This document shows, one piece after another, positions 60,487 through 64,000 of a stretch of 64,000 bases of DNA. The first letter of the stretch is position 1. Each line of letters opens with the position of its first letter. The notes under the pieces are model-generated. The model searched no databases. It saw only the letters and a list, made by a program, of their open reading frames with translations, and had not been told where the DNA came from. Source of the stretch: Candidatus Korarchaeum sp. Its GTDB lineage: Archaea > Korarchaeota > Korarchaeia > Korarchaeales > Korarchaeaceae. The DNA lies in contig JAJHQZ010000003.1 in the NCBI GenBank assembly GCA_020833055.1, positions 1 to 64,000 on the forward strand. Direction: 5' to 3'. The translations under genes and the position numbers were made by a program.

Positions 60487-61757
60487 AAATCTAATGTCTC
60501 CTCTATTTCGGGTGAATATGCCGCTATCCCCATCTTCTCTAACTCATCAGCGAAATCACTAGCTCTATCCCCATGGACAGCTACTACCTCCCTAGGGCTG
60601 AGGTCCCTTATCGTCCTCAGGATGCCCGATCTACTCACGTGAGCTGAGAAGTTCAGTTGATTTACCCTCATCGAGATCCAATTATCCTCTCCATCTATCT
60701 CCATCTTCCCCTCCTCTAAAACCCTCCTCCCCTCAGATCCATCTACTTGATAGCCGGTGAGTATGAGAGCGCTGTTCTCATCCTCCTTCCTCTCCTTAAC
60801 GTAATAGTGGACGGGCCCTCCCTCCAGCATACCCGATGTAGTTAACACGACACTAGCTCTCTTCGCTATCCTCTCCCTCATCCCCCAATCCCTCACGGGG
60901 ATCATGCTCCTTATAGTCAGGCTCATCTCTTCATAATTCCTGACTTTATTTGAGAACTCCGATGTTATCTCTGTGCTCTTCCTCGCCATACCATCTAGGA
61001 ATATCTCGCCCTTGAAGCCCCTCGCCCTCAGGGCCATCGCTACCTCTAGTAACCTGCCTATCGCGAAGCCCGCTATTATGGCGGTACCTCCACTTTCCAA
61101 TGTCTCCATAACAGTCTCTTTCAGGAGTATCTCCTGCTTATCCCTGGGTGGATGCTCCTTCTTAGCGTAAGTCGTTTCAGTTATCAATATATCTATCTCG
61201 GGGACCTCCTCTATCTTAGCCGGAGGCATTAGCCTAGACTCCACTGTATTGAAGTCCCCTGTGTAAAGCAGGGAGGTGCCATCGTAATTTATGTAGAACA
61301 TAGCGCTCCCCGGGATGTGCCCAGCATCTATAGCAGTGACCTCCAAGTCCCCTACCTTAAACGGTATATTGAACTCTATGTTCCTGAAGTTCTCTAATGT
61401 CTTGTTCACTTCCCTCGCTCCATAACCTAAGTCGTGATCCTTCAATTTCGCTACCTTTATGGAATCGTAGAGCAAGAGTTCTGTGTAGTACTTCGTTATA
61501 TCTAGAGCGTATATAGGTACCTCCATACCGTGGCTCACGAGCCTGGGCAGTGCGCCAGAGTGGTCTAAGTGGGCATGCGTGAGGAGCACGGCATCTACTT
61601 CCTCCGGGATAGGGGGGAACTCTGGATGCTGCTTAGGTATTAACTTCATCCCATAATCCAGCAGTACTCTCGTCCTTCCAGCCTCGAGTAGGATTGCGCT
61701 CTTCCCAACTTCTCTAGTCCCCCCTAAGCACGTTATAGATACTTTAGCCACTTTCAT
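60483..61757 (-). CDS. beta-CASP ribonuclease, aCPSF2 type
   Basis: 424 aa from ATG at 61757. MBL motifs LTHAHLDHSG near 58 (HxHxDH), HIPGSAMFY near 148, YTGDFNTVESRLMPP near 165; beta-CASP motifs ETTYAKKEHPPR near 193, GFAIGRLLEV near 228, TTSGMLEGGP near 308, and late NFSAHVSRS and VHGD. There is no KH domain, so it is the aCPSF2/RNase J-like exonuclease rather than aCPSF1. Acts in RNA processing and decay. Convergent 4-nt overlap with the radical SAM gene. Confidence 0.9.
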   Translation of the reverse strand: MKVAKVSITCLGGTREVGKSAILLEAGRTRVLLDYGMKLIPKQHPEFPPIPEEVDAVLLTHAHLDHSGALPRLVSHGMEVPIYALDITKYYTELLLYDSIKVAKLKDHDLGYGAREVNKTLENFRNIEFNIPFKVGDLEVTAIDAGHIPGSAMFYINYDGTSLLYTGDFNTVESRLMPPAKIEEVPEIDILITETTYAKKEHPPRDKQEILLKETVMETLESGGTAIIAGFAIGRLLEVAMALRARGFKGEIFLDGMARKSTEITSEFSNKVRNYEEMSLTIRSMIPVRDWGMRERIAKRASVVLTTSGMLEGGPVHYYVKERKEDENSALILTGYQVDGSEGRRVLEEGKMEIDGEDNWISMRVNQLNFSAHVSRSGILRTIRDLSPREVVAVHGDRASDFADELEKMGIAAYSPEIEETLDF

Positions 61758-61842
61758 CACCTCTGACCTCTTCAGGTCTCAGCGGGGATAAGTCCAGTAG
61801 CCCTTTAAAAATATATGAGCTTGAGTTTAGAGAGGTGATCTC

Positions 61843-62169
61843 ATGAGCTACGTCCCCTTCTCAGACTTCAAGAAGCTTGATATAAGGATAGGGGAGATAA
61901 TAGAAGCTGATAAGATAGAGGGGAGCAGGAAGTTAGTTAGATTAGTAGTGGATCTGGGCAGTGAGAGGAGGCAACTCGTAGCAGGGATAGCTGAGTTCTA
62001 TGAGCCGAAGGACCTCATAGGGAGGCAGATAGTCGTAGTGACGAACTTAGAGAGGAGGAAGTTCATGGGAGTGGAGTCTCAAGGCATGCTACTAGCGGCT
62101 GTAGTCGATGGTAGGCCTGTCCTAATCGAGCCGGAGGAGAGAGTCCCGCCAGGGACTCCGGTCTCATGA
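61843..62169 (+). CDS. metG2: tRNA-binding domain protein, MetRS beta subunit
   Basis: 108 aa. EMAP-II/CsaA-like OB fold: FKKLDIRIGEIIEADKIEGSRKL near 9, QLVAGIAEFY near 46, VTNLERRKFMGVESQGML near 66. This is the C-terminal tRNA-binding domain found fused in many MetRS; here it is free, and the catalytic MetRS gene at 29985-31664 lacks it. ATG start after GAGGTGATCTC. TATA-like ttaaaaatatat upstream. Confidence 0.88.
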   Translation: MSYVPFSDFKKLDIRIGEIIEADKIEGSRKLVRLVVDLGSERRQLVAGIAEFYEPKDLIGRQIVVVTNLERRKFMGVESQGMLLAAVVDGRPVLIEPEERVPPGTPVS

Positions 62170-62580
62170 CTCCTCTTCCTCGGAGGCTCCGAGTATCCTA
62201 TATACTTCCACTCCCTCATCTCCTATCTTTTTGAAGTCGAGGAATGCCAGTCCCTTCCTCTCGAGCCCCTCCAGTATCTTCCTAGCGAGCTCAACTGGTA
62301 AGTTCAGTTCAGAGGATACGTCCGCTACTGAGACGAATCCACCCCTCCTCTTAGCCAGCCTTATGACAGCTGCCTCTAACCTCTCCTCGGAGGCTTTAGC
62401 TTCCCTCAACATATACCTGAGGTAGATCAACAAGCCCCCCAGGCCCATTAGGGCTATCCCCGGTAGCACTCTCATAGGTTCGAATACGCTAGCTATCAGG
62501 AATATCAATCCGAAAAATATGAGAACTGCTGAGAGCAAATAAGATAAGATATCAGATATTGAGGGCAATTTAACCCCCAA
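62164..62580 (-). CDS. two-TM protein with winged-helix domain
   Basis: 138 aa. Two hydrophobic helices (about 11-32 and 36-56) followed by a winged-helix (about 66-132: AVIRLAKRRGGFVSVADVSSELNLPVELARKILEGLERKG). A membrane-bound DNA-binding protein or a protein-interaction wing. Its ATG lies 11 nt inside the pspA gene, so it is translationally linked to PspA and may recruit or sense it. Confidence 0.75.
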   Translation of the reverse strand: MGVKLPSISDILSYLLSAVLIFFGLIFLIASVFEPMRVLPGIALMGLGGLLIYLRYMLREAKASEERLEAAVIRLAKRRGGFVSVADVSSELNLPVELARKILEGLERKGLAFLDFKKIGDEGVEVYRILGASEEEES

Positions 62581-63277
62581 CTTCCTCCTTCAGTTTCTTA
62601 ATCTCCTCCTCCAATTGAGCCTGCAGCTCTATCTTACCTAACTCCCTCTCTATGACATCCCTCTCCTCTGGCTCCAGTAAGTCTAGAGCTCCTCCAGTAG
62701 CTATTAATTCATCTATCGCTGCTGCTCTCGCCTTCATATCGCTTATTTTCTCCTCAGATCTCTCGATTATCCTAGCTGCTGATGCGAAGTCGTCTGATAA
62801 TCCTGTTATCATCCCCTGAACCTCGACCTGAGCCTTAGAGGCTTCATATTCTGCCTTAAGCTGCTCCTTCTTAGCCTTGAATAGCTCTATCTTAGTCCTA
62901 AGATTGTCCCTCAGAGAGAGCAGCTTTTCCTCGTCTTGCTTCATCTCATCTATCCTCTTACTTATGGTCTCCCTCTGCTGGACTAGGACTAACTTCCTCT
63001 CTAGAGCTTGCTTAGCTAGATCCTCCCTGCCCGCCTTAAGGGCCCTCTTAGCTTTATCATCCATATCCTTTATCCTCTCATCCAGCCTCTCTAACTCGAA
63101 TTCCAACTTCTTCCTAGCAGCTATCGCCCTAGATAGCGCTATCTCAACGTTATGCAACTGTTGAACGAGCTTATCGTAAGCGTAATCCAGTTGCTCCCTC
63201 GGGTCCTCGAATCTATCGAGCAGTTTATTCAACTTGGCCTCTATATTAGCTCTCAACCTATCCCAGAATCCGGACAT
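62570..63277 (-). CDS. pspA: PspA/Vipp1 (IM30) family protein
   Basis: 235 aa, long helical hairpin typical of PspA/IM30, the bacterial-archaeal branch of the ESCRT-III superfamily. N-terminus FWDRLRANIEAKLNKLLDRFEDPREQLDYAYDK is the family signature including the PREQLDYAY turn. It binds membranes, polymerises and helps repair the envelope under stress. ATG start; operon with the two-TM winged-helix gene. Confidence 0.9.
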   Translation of the reverse strand: MSGFWDRLRANIEAKLNKLLDRFEDPREQLDYAYDKLVQQLHNVEIALSRAIAARKKLEFELERLDERIKDMDDKAKRALKAGREDLAKQALERKLVLVQQRETISKRIDEMKQDEEKLLSLRDNLRTKIELFKAKKEQLKAEYEASKAQVEVQGMITGLSDDFASAARIIERSEEKISDMKARAAAIDELIATGGALDLLEPEERDVIERELGKIELQAQLEEEIKKLKEEVGG

Positions 63278-63365
63278 GGGACCACCCCCACTTAGACCCT
63301 CTCGAAGATAAAAAGATTAGCTCCTCACCGCCTCCCTCAGTATGTATCGGCCTCCCGTGATACAG

Positions 63366-64000
63366 CTAAGGCTCTCGAAATTTTCCCATGCTTCCGAGGA
63401 CTTCACCATATTTTTTGAGTGAGAGGAGAGCATGCGCGGCCCTCTCGGGCGTGGGGAATATCGGCAATCCCCTCTTCTTCAATTCCCTCAGTATAGAGTC
63501 TACCTCTTCAGTCGTAGGTACTGCTACAGCGACAATAGGTATCTTTGAGGACTCCAGGAGCTCTGATAATGCCTCTAAGGTCTTACTCGGTATCATAGCG
63601 GGGACCCCGAGTAAGGGTATTATGAAGAGGGCATCGTACTCACCGCTCTCGGAGAATATGCTGCCGACCTCTAGGAATTGCTCGGGTGTCGAGTCGCCTG
63701 TCAGATCCGTCGGATTTCCGATAGGATAGTAAGGGGGGAGTATCTCCTTCAGCTTCCTCTCCAACCTCTCAGAGGGTGGGTTCAACTCGAAGCCCATCGA
63801 TTCGAGGGCATCTACAGCTAGTATCCCGAAACCCCCTCCATTCGTTATAACAGCTACTCTATCGCCTGACATAGGGGGCTGTGATGCTAGCGTCTGAGTG
63901 GAATCCAAGAACTCCCCCAAACTGCTCACGAGTATCCCCCCGCTCTGCTTCACAGCCGAGTGGAATATCTCGCTGCTCCCCGCCATCGATCCAGTGTGAC
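63366..64000 (-). CDS. acdA: acyl-CoA synthetase (ADP-forming) alpha subunit, partial
   Basis: Runs off the window edge, about 211 residues visible. The first visible residues read HTGSMAGSSE, the phosphohistidine loop of ADP-forming acyl-CoA synthetases, then FHSAVKQSGGIL, VAVITNGGGFGILAVDALE and NPTDLTGDST. So the catalytic His is present here, unlike in the paralog at 21723. The ATG seen at 63986 is internal, not the start. The complete gene lies mostly beyond the window. The enzyme makes ATP from acetyl- or aryl-CoA. Confidence 0.88.
   Translation of the reverse strand, partial: HTGSMAGSSEIFHSAVKQSGGILVSSLGEFLDSTQTLASQPPMSGDRVAVITNGGGFGILAVDALESMGFELNPPSERLERKLKEILPPYYPIGNPTDLTGDSTPEQFLEVGSIFSESGEYDALFIIPLLGVPAMIPSKTLEALSELLESSKIPIVAVAVPTTEEVDSILRELKKRGLPIFPTPERAAHALLSLKKYGEVLGSMGKFREP

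Overview
The window reads as chromosomal DNA of a thermophilic archaeon. Diagnostic genes are sn-glycerol-1-phosphate dehydrogenase, a geranylgeranyl-reductase-family protein, a tetraether-synthase-like radical SAM protein, an archaeal histone, ribosomal protein eS25, D-aminoacyl-tRNA deacylase DTD2, ABCE1 and an aCPSF2-type nuclease. Base composition is near 50% GC, codon use favours AGG/AGA and ATA, TTG and GTG starts are frequent, and many genes have a TATA box about 25-30 nt before a start codon with almost no leader. The mixture of crenarchaeal-like and euryarchaeal-like genes, and remembered similarity of many proteins, suggests a member of the Korarchaeota (Korarchaeum-like); this assignment is inference.

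Layout. 1-5.1 kb: a secreted orphan, an XRE regulator, a divergent SWIM-protein/phosphoesterase pair and a flavoprotein. 5-14.9 kb: central carbon and nitrogen metabolism (two-subunit fumarase, aminotransferase, OB-fold SSB, radical SAM/SPASM protein, PgsB/PgsC-like pair facing glutamate dehydrogenase, class III aminotransferase). 14.9-20 kb: relic DNA, an orphan, an AdoMet decarboxylase, a solitary Cas6, a UPF0200 kinase and a radical SAM gene preceded by a strongly structured GC-rich leader or ncRNA. 20-28 kb: EndoIV-like protein, tRNA-Asp, PUA protein, an acyl-CoA synthetase alpha paralog without its catalytic histidine, then iorA-iorB-ABCE1-membrane protein. 28-35 kb: lipid G1P dehydrogenase, MetRS, RibL, DHH phosphoesterase, cupin, ThpR. 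35-41 kb: SAM-hydroxide adenosyltransferase followed by two apparently inactive relatives of ATP-using enzymes (PEP-synthase-like and HerA-like), converging on a tetraether-synthase/GGR operon. 41-47.6 kb: HEAT protein, UPF0173 hydrolase, a dead SpeD paralog, tRNA methylthiotransferase, DUF211, DTD2, PAP2-like protein, TIM barrel, tRNA-Arg. 47.7-50.3 kb: an IS200/IS605 element (tnpA+tnpB) inserted in a CPBP protease gene. 50.3-64 kb: histone, an AT-rich gene-free block, creatininase/cDPG-synthetase pair, ThiL, an eS25 operon, a GNAT-TusA-like-AhcY-radical SAM operon, aCPSF2, the detached tRNA-binding domain of MetRS, a PspA operon and a partial acyl-CoA synthetase alpha subunit running off the end.

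Metabolic reading (inference): aminotransferases, glutamate dehydrogenase, indolepyruvate:ferredoxin oxidoreductase and ADP-forming acyl-CoA synthetases form a peptide-fermentation route. G1P dehydrogenase, GGR and the Tes-like enzyme point to saturated tetraether lipids. SAM chemistry is prominent: five radical SAM proteins, AhcY, SAM-hydroxide adenosyltransferase and SpeD.

Most notable for follow-up: the structured RNA/leader at about 19.88-20.02 kb with its own TATA box and a hairpin that would hide the downstream ribosome-binding site; the pair of pseudoenzyme-like genes at 35.8-38.5 kb; the SpeD paralog lacking both the pyruvoyl serine and catalytic cysteine; the PgsB/PgsC-like pair next to gdhA; and the IS605 insertion whose flanks rejoin in frame.
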